A program made the position numbers and the translations under genes. From Flavobacterium sp. J49 (GTDB lineage: Bacteria; Bacteroidota; Bacteroidia; Flavobacteriales; Flavobacteriaceae), in the NCBI RefSeq assembly GCF_011742145.1, contig NZ_JAAQQU010000040.1, positions 53,518-117,517 of the forward strand: a stretch of 64,000 bases of DNA. Direction: 5' to 3'. The notes beneath the pieces are model-generated. The model was given only the letters and a program-made list of their open reading frames with translations, was not told the origin of the DNA and searched no databases. Within the stretch, counting starts at the first letter, position 1. Every line of letters starts with the position of its first letter. Shown here in pieces: positions 27,835 through 37,941 of the stretch.

Positions 27835-29625
27835 TTGAATTTAAAAAGACAATTGCTATACTTTATTGCCTTGTTTCTCAACATTTACTGTGTGAGCGGA
27901 CAAGACATTACCTTATACGAGCAATTCAACGGGAAGTACGATTTTACTTTTTTTGGTAACACTTTAAATACACAGGAGAACAACTCTATTTTCAGTCCGG
28001 TAACCGTTACTTCTTCTTCGGCAACGATGAATTTAAGTCCAACTGATGTGATTGAAAAAGCCTATTTATATTGGGCCGGAAGTGGTGATGGCGATTTTAG
28101 TGTAACACTCAATTCAACCACCATTACACCGGATAGAACTTTTGCTTACAGCCGCTTTTTTGACACGGTTGAGTTCACTTATTTCAGTGCTTTTAAAGAC
28201 ATTACTACTTTGGTGCAAAGTACCGGTAACGGCACTTATACCCTATCCGATTTAGATATTTCTGCTTTTGAAGAATTACACCTGCAAAGGAGAACCAATT
28301 TCGCCGGCTGGGCTATCATTATTATTTACAAAAATGACAATTTGCCGCAAAATCAAATCAATGTTTATGATGGCTTGGAAGGCGTTCCTGATGAATTGGC
28401 CATCACACTCGACAATTTGAATGTAATTGACAATCTCAATTCTAAAGTTGGTTTTTTGGCTTGGGAAGGCGATACTTTGTTGGCTACCGAAGAGTTCCGA
28501 ATCAACGGCGATTTGTTGAGTAATGCCTTGAACCCGTCGAGTAATGTATTTAACGGCACCAATTCGTTTACCGGCAATACTACTTTATACAATATGGACT
28601 TGGACGTTTATGACATACAGGATTATATTGCTATTGGTGACACCAGCGCAAAAATATCACTGACTTCCTTTCAGGATTTTGTGATGATTAACACAGTAGT
28701 AACCAAGCTCAACAGTCAATTACCTGACGCAACAGTCACAATTGATGCTGTTAACAAAGCTTGTGATTCGAGAACCATCGTGGTGAATTATACGGTTGCC
28801 AACCTGAATTGTACCGGACCACTTCCGTCGGAAACTCCGATTTCTATTTATATTAACGGCCAGCTCATTGAAATCACTGAAACTACAGCCGCAATTCCGG
28901 TGGATGGGTATGCTACCGGTCAAGTCACTTTAGTTTTACCCGATTCGGTTCCGGATACTTTTGAAATACTCTTTGTTGTAGACGATAAAGGTGACGGTAC
29001 CGGAATAGTGTATGAAATGACGGAAACCAACAATACCTTTTCCGTTAGTGAAAGCCTTGGTACTTCGCCTACTTTTAATCCGTTAGCGAACTTGGTTTCT
29101 TGCAATGAAGGATTTACCCAAGCCACATTTGATTTTTCCTCTTATGAAACTTCGGTAAAAACTGACCCTGAAAATAGTGTGGGTTTTTATGAAAGTTTAG
29201 AAGATGCGATGAATGGCAGCAATCCTATTTTCAACACTCATAATTATACTGCAAGTGTAACCCCTAAAGAAATTTTTGTTAGAATAGACAACGAAAATTG
29301 CTATGCTACGACTTCTTTTTTACTGACTTCCAGAAATTGTCCACCGACAATTCACAACTATGTTTCGGCCAATAACGACACTCGAAATGACACTTTTATC
29401 ATTGCCGGATTGCAAAATGTTTTCTTAGACTATAAAGTGGAAATTTACAATCGCTGGGGAAAATTAGTTTGGACCGGTAACCAAAACACTGCCAATTGGG
29501 ACGGCTATATCAAAGAAGGATTAGGCACTAAAAATGCTCCTGACGGTACTTACTTCTATGTACTCTACTTAAATGACCCCGATTATCCGGAGCCTATGAG
29601 TGGATATTTGTATTTGGTTCATTAA
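27835..29625 (+). CDS. secreted T9SS type B protein (gliding-motility-associated C-terminal domain)
   Basis: A 596-residue secreted protein with a signal peptide (about 1-23, ending CVSGQ), an N-terminal beta-rich region, a middle Ig-like part (TVTIDAVNKACDSRTIVVNY), and a CHU_C-type C-terminal domain. That domain (VEIYNRWGKLVW, APDGTYFYVLYL, about residues 510-596) is the type B signal that sends cargo through the type IX system. The start codon is a TTG; no in-frame ATG precedes it before a stop. The cargo function is not recognised. Confidence 0.85.
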   Translation: MNLKRQLLYFIALFLNIYCVSGQDITLYEQFNGKYDFTFFGNTLNTQENNSIFSPVTVTSSSATMNLSPTDVIEKAYLYWAGSGDGDFSVTLNSTTITPDRTFAYSRFFDTVEFTYFSAFKDITTLVQSTGNGTYTLSDLDISAFEELHLQRRTNFAGWAIIIIYKNDNLPQNQINVYDGLEGVPDELAITLDNLNVIDNLNSKVGFLAWEGDTLLATEEFRINGDLLSNALNPSSNVFNGTNSFTGNTTLYNMDLDVYDIQDYIAIGDTSAKISLTSFQDFVMINTVVTKLNSQLPDATVTIDAVNKACDSRTIVVNYTVANLNCTGPLPSETPISIYINGQLIEITETTAAIPVDGYATGQVTLVLPDSVPDTFEILFVVDDKGDGTGIVYEMTETNNTFSVSESLGTSPTFNPLANLVSCNEGFTQATFDFSSYETSVKTDPENSVGFYESLEDAMNGSNPIFNTHNYTASVTPKEIFVRIDNENCYATTSFLLTSRNCPPTIHNYVSANNDTRNDTFIIAGLQNVFLDYKVEIYNRWGKLVWTGNQNTANWDGYIKEGLGTKNAPDGTYFYVLYLNDPDYPEPMSGYLYLVH

Positions 29626-29641
29626 AACGGAAAAACTTTTT

Positions 29642-29649
29642 TAATTTTG
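29642..29649 (+). promoter_or_regulatory. -7 promoter element TAATTTTG
   Basis: An exact TAnnTTTG match 29 bp before the ATG of the RNA methyltransferase. The best upstream TTTG is 25 bp away, too far to be a firm -33 box. Confidence 0.4.
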
Positions 29650-29678
29650 TTCCGAAACTTCGGGATTACAACTCTATA

Positions 29679-30467
29679 ATGAAACAAATTACCAGCGCAC
29701 AAAACCCTTTTATCAAATCTTTGGTTTTGCTACAGGAAAAGGCCAAAGCCAGAAAACAATCGGGCACTTTTTTGATTGAAGGACAACGCGAAATCGAATT
29801 GGCTCTTAAAGGCAATTACGAATTGGAAACCATCCTTTTTCTCCCGGAATTAGTGTCTGAAAGTCAAATAAAAAAAATGACTCATGAGGCAATTCCGCTG
29901 ATTGAAATCTCCAAAGAAGTCTATCAAAAATTAGCCTATCGCGATACAACCGAAGGTGTTTTAGCGGTAGCCAAAGTCAAAACCTTAGCCCTTTCCGATT
30001 TAAAACTTCCCGAAAATCCATTGATTGTAGTGATGGAAGCTATAGAAAAACCGGGCAATATCGGCGCTATGTTGCGCACTTGCGATGCAGCCAAAGTTGA
30101 TGCCGTCATTATTGCCAATCCCAAAACCGATTTGTACAACCCCAATATTGTTCGCTCCAGTGTAGGCTGTTTGTTTACCAATCAAATAGCCACCGCATCC
30201 ACTGAAGACGCAATTGCGTATTTAGTAAAAAACCATATTCATTTTTACAGTGCGACGTTACAAAATTCAACCCCATACCATACCCAAGACTATACCTTAC
30301 CTACTGCTTTGGTCGTTGGCACAGAAGCCACCGGACTGTCCCAACTTTGGCGAGAAAAAGCCACTCAAAACATCATTATTCCCATGCAAGGGGAAATCGA
30401 TAGCATGAACGTTTCGGTAGCCGCTGCGATATTGATTTTTGAAGCCAAACGCCAAAGAGGATTTTGA
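29679..30467 (+). CDS. TrmH/SpoU-family RNA 2'-O-methyltransferase
   Basis: A 262-residue RNA ribose methyltransferase. The N-terminal substrate domain begins QITSAQNPFIKSL. The SPOUT knot carries motif 1 EKPGNIGAMLRTCDA (about 122-136), motif 2 VVGTEATGLS (about 209-218) and motif 3 MNVSVAAAILIFE (about 245-257), which bind S-adenosylmethionine in the trefoil knot. The target could be 23S rRNA or a tRNA; the sequence alone does not decide it. Confidence 0.9.
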   Translation: MKQITSAQNPFIKSLVLLQEKAKARKQSGTFLIEGQREIELALKGNYELETILFLPELVSESQIKKMTHEAIPLIEISKEVYQKLAYRDTTEGVLAVAKVKTLALSDLKLPENPLIVVMEAIEKPGNIGAMLRTCDAAKVDAVIIANPKTDLYNPNIVRSSVGCLFTNQIATASTEDAIAYLVKNHIHFYSATLQNSTPYHTQDYTLPTALVVGTEATGLSQLWREKATQNIIIPMQGEIDSMNVSVAAAILIFEAKRQRGF

Positions 30468-30525
30468 TTTATGAACGCTGATTGCAGATTGTCAATTTCA
30501 TGACAGTCTGGTAAAAATTTTGACC

Positions 30526-32070
30526 ATGAAAAAAGTAGTATTTATTATTGTTTCCATTTTAACTTTTGGAACGATTTCCGCCCAAATCACAGAAAAAGAA
30601 GTAGATGTTTTAGTTGAAAACACTTTAAAAACCTTTAACGTCCCGGGAATTGCCGTGGGAATTGTCAAAGATGGAAAATTGGTTTTTGCCAAAGGTTATG
30701 GTGTGGCCAACATCAAAACCCAACAAAAAGTAGACGAGAATACTTTATTTGGTATCGCATCAAACAGTAAAGCGTTTACCGCATCGGCTTTGGCCATTTT
30801 GGTAGATGAAGGGAAAATTAAATGGGATGACAAGGTGAAAAAATACTTGCCGGAGTTTAAAATGTACGATGACTATGTGACCAATGAATTCACGATTCGC
30901 GACTTATTGACCCACAAAAGCGGACTCGGATTAGGCGCCGGTGATTTAATGATTTGGCCCGATGGTCATGATTTTACGCCCAAAGATATTGTCAAAAATA
31001 TCCAATATTTAAAACCCGTTTCCGGTTTCAGAACGAAGTATGATTACGATAATTTGCTCTACGTAATTGCCGGTGAAGTAATCGAGAAAGTTTCGGGCGA
31101 AACTTGGTGTGATTTTGTCGAAGAACGTTTAATGAAACCTATCGGAATGAACAAAAGTGCGGCTTCTTGGTACAGATTAAAAGACACGACCAATGTAATC
31201 GTTCCTCATGTGCCAACCAACGGAAAACTGGAAATTGTACCCCGATACACCAATCCTATTTTTGACGCCGCTGCCGGATTGTATGCTTCCGTGAATGACT
31301 TAAGCAATTGGTTGATTGTACAAATGAACAAAGGAAAATATGGTGAAAACCAACAACTTTTCAGCGAAAAGCAATGGAAAGAAATGTGGACACCGCAAAC
31401 TATTTTGCCTTTACCCAATCCTTATCCCTATAGTTCCAACTTCAGAAACTATGGCTTAGGCTGGCGATTGGAAGACATCAACGGCCATTTACAAGTATCG
31501 CATACCGGCGGATTGGACGGCATTGTTACCCAAACCATTATGATTCCCGATGTTAAATTGGGCATTATCGTGCTCACTAACCAACAAAACGGCGCAGCTT
31601 TTACAGTGATTTCCAATACCATTAAGGACAGTTATTTGGGCTTGCCAAAATTTGATCACTTGGCCTATTTTGGTGAGGAAAGAAGGGCAAAAGAAGACAA
31701 TGCGGATAAAATCACAGAAGAAGTTTGGAAGGTCGTTGACCAAAATTTAAAACAAAAAATTAAAATCGACTTCAAAAAATACATCGGAACCTATAACGAC
31801 AAATGGTTTGGCGAAGTGACTATTTATGAAAAGAAAGGCAAGTTGTACTTTGCCTCTGCCCGTTCCAAAAGATTAATTGGTGAAATTTTATTTTATAAAG
31901 ACCAAAATTTTGTAGTGAAATGGAATGTCCGAAGTTTCAATGCCGATTCACATATTTTCTTCGACCTCGACACCAACGGTAACGCCAATCACTTTAAGAT
32001 GGATGCCATTTCTCCGATGACCGATTTCAGCTATGACTTCCATGATTTGGATTTTAACAGAGTGAAATAA
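30526..32070 (+). CDS. serine hydrolase, beta-lactamase/class C-like
   Basis: A 514-residue protein with a signal peptide (about 1-20, ending TISAQ). The SxxK motif SNSK is near residue 79, a Tyr-x-Asn-type motif (YDYDNLLY) near 170 and the KTG-equivalent HTGG near 326. It belongs to the beta-lactamase-related serine hydrolases that include esterases and D-aminopeptidases. A C-terminal domain (about 400-514) is a lipocalin-like extension common in this family. The ATG at 30526 is preferred over an earlier TTG. It is probably periplasmic; the substrate is unknown. Confidence 0.85.
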   Translation: MKKVVFIIVSILTFGTISAQITEKEVDVLVENTLKTFNVPGIAVGIVKDGKLVFAKGYGVANIKTQQKVDENTLFGIASNSKAFTASALAILVDEGKIKWDDKVKKYLPEFKMYDDYVTNEFTIRDLLTHKSGLGLGAGDLMIWPDGHDFTPKDIVKNIQYLKPVSGFRTKYDYDNLLYVIAGEVIEKVSGETWCDFVEERLMKPIGMNKSAASWYRLKDTTNVIVPHVPTNGKLEIVPRYTNPIFDAAAGLYASVNDLSNWLIVQMNKGKYGENQQLFSEKQWKEMWTPQTILPLPNPYPYSSNFRNYGLGWRLEDINGHLQVSHTGGLDGIVTQTIMIPDVKLGIIVLTNQQNGAAFTVISNTIKDSYLGLPKFDHLAYFGEERRAKEDNADKITEEVWKVVDQNLKQKIKIDFKKYIGTYNDKWFGEVTIYEKKGKLYFASARSKRLIGEILFYKDQNFVVKWNVRSFNADSHIFFDLDTNGNANHFKMDAISPMTDFSYDFHDLDFNRVK

Positions 32071-32172
32071 TTATCAATTGTAAACGTGAATTCTTAAAAC
32101 AAATTAATTTGGAATTTTATTATTGGAATTTAAACCAATAATGCTTATTTTTAGGAATTGAATGAAAATGCT

Positions 32173-34392
32173 ATGATTGAAATTGATTTAGAAGAAGAAA
32201 AAAAAGCTATTGCCCGAGAATACAAAGAATTACTTCGCATAAGTTACCAAACGCTTACTGATTCAGATAAAAAATTGATTCGCAAAGCCTTTGATGTGGC
32301 AGTTGATGCCCACAAAGACCAACGCCGAAAATCAGGTGAAGCTTATATTTTCCATCCAATAGGCGTGGCCAAAATTGTGGCTTCCGAAATTGGATTGGGT
32401 GCCACGAGTATTGCGGCCGCTTTAATGCACGATGTAGTTGAAGATACCGATGTCACTTTGGAACAAATTGAAAAAATGTTCAATCCCAAGATTGCGCATT
32501 TGGTGGAAGGCCTGACCAAGATTTCCCAAGTCAAAAAAGACATGAACATCTCTATGCAGGCGGAAAACTTCCGCAAAATGCTGTTGACCTTGAATGATGA
32601 TGTTCGGGTAATTTTAATCAAGATTGCCGACCGTTTGCACAACATGCAAACCATGGATTCGATGCCTGACTACAAACAGGTGAAAATCGCTTCCGAAACT
32701 TTGTACATTTATGCACCACTCGCTCATCGATTGGGATTGTACAACATCAAAACCAAGTTGGAAGATTTAGGCTTAAAATATACCGAACCGGATGTTTACG
32801 CGGATATCGTCAGCAAAATCAAAGAAACCAAAGAAGAACAGGACGAGTACATTGCCACCATTTCCGATGTTTTAAAGAAATCATTAGACGAAGAAGGTGT
32901 GGAATATACCATGAAGGGCCGACCGAAATCCATTTACTCCATACGCCGTAAAATGGCCGCGCAAAACGTCACTTTTGATGAAGTGTATGACAAATTTGCC
33001 CTCCGAATTATCTACAAATCCAACTTACACGACGAGAAATTCCTCGCCTGGAAAATATATTCCATCGTAACCGATCATTACCGCCCGAGTCCGAGTCGTC
33101 TGCGCGATTGGATTTCGTCACCCAAATCCACCGGTTATGAAGCCTTGCACATTACCGTTATGGGGCCCAAAGGCCGTTGGGTAGAAATTCAGGTGCGTAG
33201 CGAACGCATGGATGAAATTGCCGAAAAAGGATACGCAGCGCATTACAAATACAAACAAGGCGCCACCGAAGAAAGCGGTCTCGACACTTGGCTCAATCTT
33301 TTGAAAGAAGCATTAGAAAGTTCGGAAACCAATGCAGTGGACTTTGTGGAAGATTTCAAAATGAATTTGTATGCCAAAGAAATCTTCGTCTTTACGCCCA
33401 AAGGAGAAATCAAATCGTTACCCAAAGGTGCCACTTCGCTCGACTTCGCCTTTAGCATTCACTCCGAAATCGGAATCAAAACCCGTGGAACGCGTGTGAA
33501 CGGGAAATTGGTGCCGCTGAATCACGAACTCAAAAGCGGTGACCAAATTGAAGTCATTACCTCTGTCCATCAAAAACCAACCATCAACTGGTTGGATTAT
33601 GTAACGACTTCTAGAGCCAAAAATAAAATCAGGAACGTACTCAACGAAAATACTAAGAAAATTGCCGAAGACGGTCGAGAATTATTGACCCGAAAAATGA
33701 AACATTTAAAAATTACTTTGAGTGAAACGGTAGTTAATGAATTGGTAAATTTCTTCAAACTCAAAACCAGTTTGGACTTGTTTTACCGCGTAGGAATCGG
33801 TTCCATTGAAAACCAACAACTGAAAGATTTTGCGGCGCAAAAAAGCAACACCTTGATGAATTTCTTCAAGAGCAAAATGAAACGTTCACCAAGTTCGATG
33901 CCCGAAGATATCAACAAGCAAGAGTTGAGCAAGAACTTTGACATGCTGGTGTTTGGTACCGAACAAGACAAACTGGATTACAAATTGTCTTCCTGCTGTA
34001 ACCCCATTCCGGGCGATGAAGTATTTGGTTTTATCACCATTAACGAAGGCATCAAAGTGCACAAAAAAGATTGTCCGAATGCCATTACTTTGCAATCCAA
34101 TTATGCCTACCGCATCATGCAAGCCAAATGGATTGACTCTTCGCAACAGGAATTCAAAGCCACTTTGAAAATTACGGGTATGGACAGTTTGGGCTTGACC
34201 AACGAATTGACCAAAGTCATTTCCAACAACATGCACGTAAACATCCAAAGCATTTCCCTTAGCGGCGAAGCCGGTATTTTTAACGGACAGGTTTCGGTAA
34301 TTGTGCAGAACAATAATATCTTGAAAAAACTTATCGACAATATCAAGAAGATTGACGGAGTAGATAAAGTGACGCGAGTATACACTAATTAG
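32173..34392 (+). CDS. bifunctional (p)ppGpp synthetase/hydrolase RelA/SpoT
   Basis: A 739-residue stringent-response enzyme. The HD hydrolase domain (HDVVEDT near residue 86) is intact. The synthetase domain shows GRPKSIYSIRRKM near 250 and EIQVRSERMDEIAEKG near 338, so both activities are likely. A TGS domain (about 403-465) and a C-terminal ACT domain follow. The ATG at 32173 is chosen over a TTG at 32158 because it agrees with the usual N-terminus. It precedes the Fur-family gene by 91 bp. Confidence 0.93.
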   Translation: MIEIDLEEEKKAIAREYKELLRISYQTLTDSDKKLIRKAFDVAVDAHKDQRRKSGEAYIFHPIGVAKIVASEIGLGATSIAAALMHDVVEDTDVTLEQIEKMFNPKIAHLVEGLTKISQVKKDMNISMQAENFRKMLLTLNDDVRVILIKIADRLHNMQTMDSMPDYKQVKIASETLYIYAPLAHRLGLYNIKTKLEDLGLKYTEPDVYADIVSKIKETKEEQDEYIATISDVLKKSLDEEGVEYTMKGRPKSIYSIRRKMAAQNVTFDEVYDKFALRIIYKSNLHDEKFLAWKIYSIVTDHYRPSPSRLRDWISSPKSTGYEALHITVMGPKGRWVEIQVRSERMDEIAEKGYAAHYKYKQGATEESGLDTWLNLLKEALESSETNAVDFVEDFKMNLYAKEIFVFTPKGEIKSLPKGATSLDFAFSIHSEIGIKTRGTRVNGKLVPLNHELKSGDQIEVITSVHQKPTINWLDYVTTSRAKNKIRNVLNENTKKIAEDGRELLTRKMKHLKITLSETVVNELVNFFKLKTSLDLFYRVGIGSIENQQLKDFAAQKSNTLMNFFKSKMKRSPSSMPEDINKQELSKNFDMLVFGTEQDKLDYKLSSCCNPIPGDEVFGFITINEGIKVHKKDCPNAITLQSNYAYRIMQAKWIDSSQQEFKATLKITGMDSLGLTNELTKVISNNMHVNIQSISLSGEAGIFNGQVSVIVQNNNILKKLIDNIKKIDGVDKVTRVYTN

Positions 34393-34468
34393 TTAGTAAT
34401 TACGAATCATTGAAACACTGCTACTTTGAAACTTTGCAACTCAGATACTTTGAATCCTTAAACAAAAA
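34393..34468. repeat. intergenic low-complexity repeat between rsh and fur
   Basis: Words of the type ACTTTGAAAC, TTGCAACT and ATACTTTGAA recur in this spacer. It is one of several similar inter-gene repeats in the window, and its end includes the -33 box of the fur promoter. Confidence 0.4.
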
Positions 34469-34479
34469 AATTACCTTTG
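34449..34479 (+). promoter_or_regulatory. promoter of the Fur-family gene
   Basis: TTTG at 34449-34452 and TACCTTTG at 34472-34479 are 19 bp apart, a textbook Bacteroidetes promoter. The ATG is at 34484, so transcription would start at or near the initiation codon. Confidence 0.75.
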
Positions 34480-34483
34480 TCCC

Positions 34484-34942
34484 ATGACACTAATTGCATC
34501 CGATAACATTAAAAATCAAGAGGTCGTAAAAAATGTATTTACGGCTTATTTGGAGAACAAAGGACACCGCAAAACCCCTGAGCGTTACGCTATTCTTCAG
34601 GAGATTTACGATAGTGAGGAACATTTTGATATCGAGAATTTGTACATCAAAATGAAAAACAAAAACTATCGTGTGTCGCGTGCGACTTTATACAATACCA
34701 TTGAACTTTTGTTGGATTGCGGTTTGGTACGCAAGCACCAATTCGGGCAAAACCAAGCGCACTATGAAAAGTCGTATTTCGACAAACAACACGATCACAT
34801 CATCATGACCGATACCGGTGAAGTGATTGAGTTTTGCGACCCGAGAATACAAACCATCAAACAAACCATCGAAGACATATTCGGAATTGAAATCCACAAC
34901 CATTCGTTGTATTTCTATGCCAATAAAAAAGCTAACAGCTAA
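34484..34942 (+). CDS. Fur-family transcriptional regulator
   Basis: A 152-residue metal-sensing repressor. The winged-helix part contains [24 protein letters not shown] (quoted in part: [13 protein letters not shown]) and [21 protein letters not shown]. The metal-binding HDHIIM follows near residue 106. The structural CxxC pair usually present in Fur (CLDCG) is replaced by MTDTG, so a structural zinc site is missing or elsewhere. It may be a Fur, PerR or Zur type; the sequence does not settle this. purA follows after 32 bp. Confidence 0.85.
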   Translation: MTLIASDNIKNQEVVKNVFTAYLENKGHRKTPERYAILQEIYDSEEHFDIENLYIKMKNKNYRVSRATLYNTIELLLDCGLVRKHQFGQNQAHYEKSYFDKQHDHIIMTDTGEVIEFCDPRIQTIKQTIEDIFGIEIHNHSLYFYANKKANS

Positions 34943-34947
34943 CATAA

Positions 34948-36246
<1,299 letters not shown>

Positions 36247-36256
36247 AACCTTCTCT

Positions 36257-36340
36257 TTGTCATTTCGATCCCGACACTTCGGGAGAGAAATCTCATTAAC
36301 TTGGTGTTATGTGATTTTTCACTGCGTTCAAAATGACAAT
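36257..36340. repeat. REP-like inverted element downstream of purA
   Basis: TGTCATTTCGATCCCGACAC at the left and TTCAAAATGACA at the right form an inverted pair (TGTCATTT/AAATGACA), with an inner CCCGACACTTCGGG hairpin. The wording is typical of dispersed intergenic elements of flavobacteria. Confidence 0.6.
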
Positions 36341-36350
36341 GCTAATTTAG

Positions 36351-36396
36351 AAACCCTTTCAGTCCCGAAGCCTCGGGAGAGAGGGTTTTTCTTTTT
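36351..36396 (+). terminator. intrinsic terminator after purA
   Basis: AAACCCT and AGGGTTT pair around an inner stem CCCGAAGCCTCGGG, followed by a T-rich tract. It lies about 105 bp past purA and marks the boundary to the cassette-like segment. Confidence 0.75.
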
Positions 36397-36439
36397 GTAG
36401 TGTTTTTTGTATATTAGCATCAGGATAGATTTATAGTCA

Positions 36440-36460
36440 TAACTATCTGAACGTTATGTA
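36440..36460 (+). repeat. 3' end of a cassette-type repeat
   Basis: The segment AACTATCTGAACGTTATGT resembles the right end of the repeats at 37273 and 37778 (AACTATCACAA...CACGTTA). It precedes the first cassette gene by about 20 bp. No matching left arm was recognised. Confidence 0.45.
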
Positions 36461-36478
36461 ACATTTTAAAAACCTTGC

Positions 36479-37135
36479 ATGAAAGAAACTTATTCTGTAT
36501 TCAGAAAATATCCAACAATAGAGCAAGCAAAAGAATTAGAAAGTTTGCTAAACGAAAATAATATTGTATCGCAGATAGTAGACAATATCGCTCCCGTGGA
36601 TTCTTCATTTTCTGGAAGTACTCTACAAAATCAATTTGAAATAAAAATTCAATTATCAGATTTTGAAAAAGCAGAAAAAATACTTGACAAAAATGCCGAA
36701 AATTTAATTGACCTAGTTGATAGCAATCATTATTTATTTGATTTTACAGACGACGAATTATATGAAATCCTTCTAAAAGCAGATGAATGGAATGAGTTAG
36801 ACCATAAGTTGGCTCAAAAAATATTAATACAAAGAGGAAAATCGATTGACGCAGATTTGCTCAAAGCTCTGAAAAGGCAACGATTAGAATCATTAGCAAA
36901 ACCTGAAGAGAATCAAAAGCCTTGGATTATAGCCGGATATATTTTTGCAATACTTGGAGGTCTTTTGGGAATATTTATTGGTTATTCATTATGGACTTCT
37001 AAGAAATCCTTACCAAACGGACAAAAAGTATATTCGTATAACGAGAAAGACAGAGTTCATGGAAAAAATATATTTTATATTGGGTTGATTCTTCTAACAT
37101 TTTATATAATTTTAAGAGTCATAGCAGAAATATAA
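36479..37135 (+). CDS. unknown protein with two C-terminal membrane helices
   Basis: The product has 218 residues. The first 75 (ETYSVFRKYPTIEQAKELES, then DFEKAEKILDKNAE) resemble the DUF2007-type putative signal-transducing domain, with a soluble alpha/beta pattern. Two hydrophobic helices lie at about residues 146-166 and 199-216. No signal peptide. It is the first gene of a run of four small + strand genes separated by inverted repeats, and it is more AT-rich than the surrounding housekeeping genes. Function unknown. Confidence 0.7.
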   Translation: MKETYSVFRKYPTIEQAKELESLLNENNIVSQIVDNIAPVDSSFSGSTLQNQFEIKIQLSDFEKAEKILDKNAENLIDLVDSNHYLFDFTDDELYEILLKADEWNELDHKLAQKILIQRGKSIDADLLKALKRQRLESLAKPEENQKPWIIAGYIFAILGGLLGIFIGYSLWTSKKSLPNGQKVYSYNEKDRVHGKNIFYIGLILLTFYIILRVIAEI

Positions 37136-37144
37136 AACATTACA

Positions 37145-37273
37145 TAACAGCAGTTTGTGATAATTGCGTAGCTTGGGATTATCCCGAGTTTTCTCCGAAA
37201 ACTCAAAAAGGAGTTTTATATTTGTAATCATCAGTAATAAATCGTCGTAACTATCACAATCTGCGGCACGTTA
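37145..37273 (+). repeat. cassette-type inverted repeat, copy 1
   Basis: The left arm TAACAGCAGTTTGTGATA (37145-37162) pairs with the right arm TATCACAATCTGCGGCACGTTA (37252-37273, given here as TATCACAATCTGC + GGCACGTTA). The two arms differ by extra bases (AGC against GTGCCGC) between the TAAC/GTTA boxes and the stem. The centre contains a further hairpin around TTTTCTCCGAAAA. It separates the 36479 and 37295 genes. Confidence 0.7.
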
Positions 37274-37294
37274 GCCGTAATTAAAATAGGTTTT

Positions 37295-37663
37295 ATGAAA
37301 ACTACAAACTATCTCATTTTGCTTTGCCTATTTTTTTTCAGCTGTTCATCAAATAAGAATGGTGAAACCTATAATATCGAAAATTCAGAATGGATATATA
37401 GCGATTTCGAAATCAGTTATAACTTATTTTTTAAGCCTAGCGGTAAACTTGAATCAACACATCCTAACGATAATACATTAGACAACGATTTTTGGAAACA
37501 GAAAGGTAAAACAATACGATTTTCCTTTAATAATAAATACTCTACGTATAAATTCAGATTCTCAGGAAAAGATACTATAGTAGGAAAAGGAAAAAATAAA
37601 AAATTTCAATGGGATTTTAAACTTGTTCGAGTTAGGAAAACTACCGCTAATAATAGTTTGTAA
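37295..37663 (+). CDS. small lipoprotein of unknown function
   Basis: A 122-residue protein with a lipoprotein signal peptide; the lipobox FFSC places the lipidated Cys at residue 17, followed by SSNKNGE. The mature part is short and polar (SEWIYSDFEISYNLFF, then KGKNKKFQWDF), possibly a lipocalin-like beta structure similar to small extracytoplasmic stress proteins. It lies 22 bp after one inverted repeat and its stop codon directly touches the next. Confidence 0.75.
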   Translation: MKTTNYLILLCLFFFSCSSNKNGETYNIENSEWIYSDFEISYNLFFKPSGKLESTHPNDNTLDNDFWKQKGKTIRFSFNNKYSTYKFRFSGKDTIVGKGKNKKFQWDFKLVRVRKTTANNSL

Positions 37664-37778
37664 TAACTGTTTAGTTTGTGTATCCCAGCGAATTTTCTTC
37701 GAAAATTCAAAAAAGGAATTTTAACTTTGGAATCATCCGTAATAAATCGTCGTAACTGTTACAAACTGCGGCACGTTA
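37664..37778 (+). repeat. cassette-type inverted repeat, copy 2
   Basis: The left arm TAACTGTTTAGTTTGTGTA begins right after the preceding stop codon and pairs with TGTTACAAACTGCGGCACGTTA (37757-37778; key part AAACTGCGGCACGTTA). The right 50 bp match copy 1 with only about five differences (shared AATAAATCGTCGTAACT and GCGGCACGTTA). A GAATTTTCTTCGAAAATTC hairpin is in the centre. Confidence 0.7.
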
Positions 37779-37900
37779 TGTGACAATTGCCGGGCTTGGG
37801 TTCTTTCCGAGTTTTGACTGAAAATACCAAAAGGAATTTTACCTCTGGAATATTGTCAAAGCTTTAGCCGTCCTCAGTACGTTTCCGCGAGCAACTAAAA
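37779..37900 (+). repeat. cassette-type repeat, degenerate third copy
   Basis: Directly after copy 2, the words AATTGCCGGGCTTGGG, CCGAGTTTT and AAAAGGAATTTTA match the centre of copy 1. TGTGACAATTG at the left and AATATTGTCA at the right are inverted. No ORF lies between copies 2 and 3, so this may be an empty or decayed cassette. Confidence 0.5.
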
Positions 37901-37941
37901 AAAGTGCGTAAATTTGATTATTAACTTCAATATGTTAAGAT

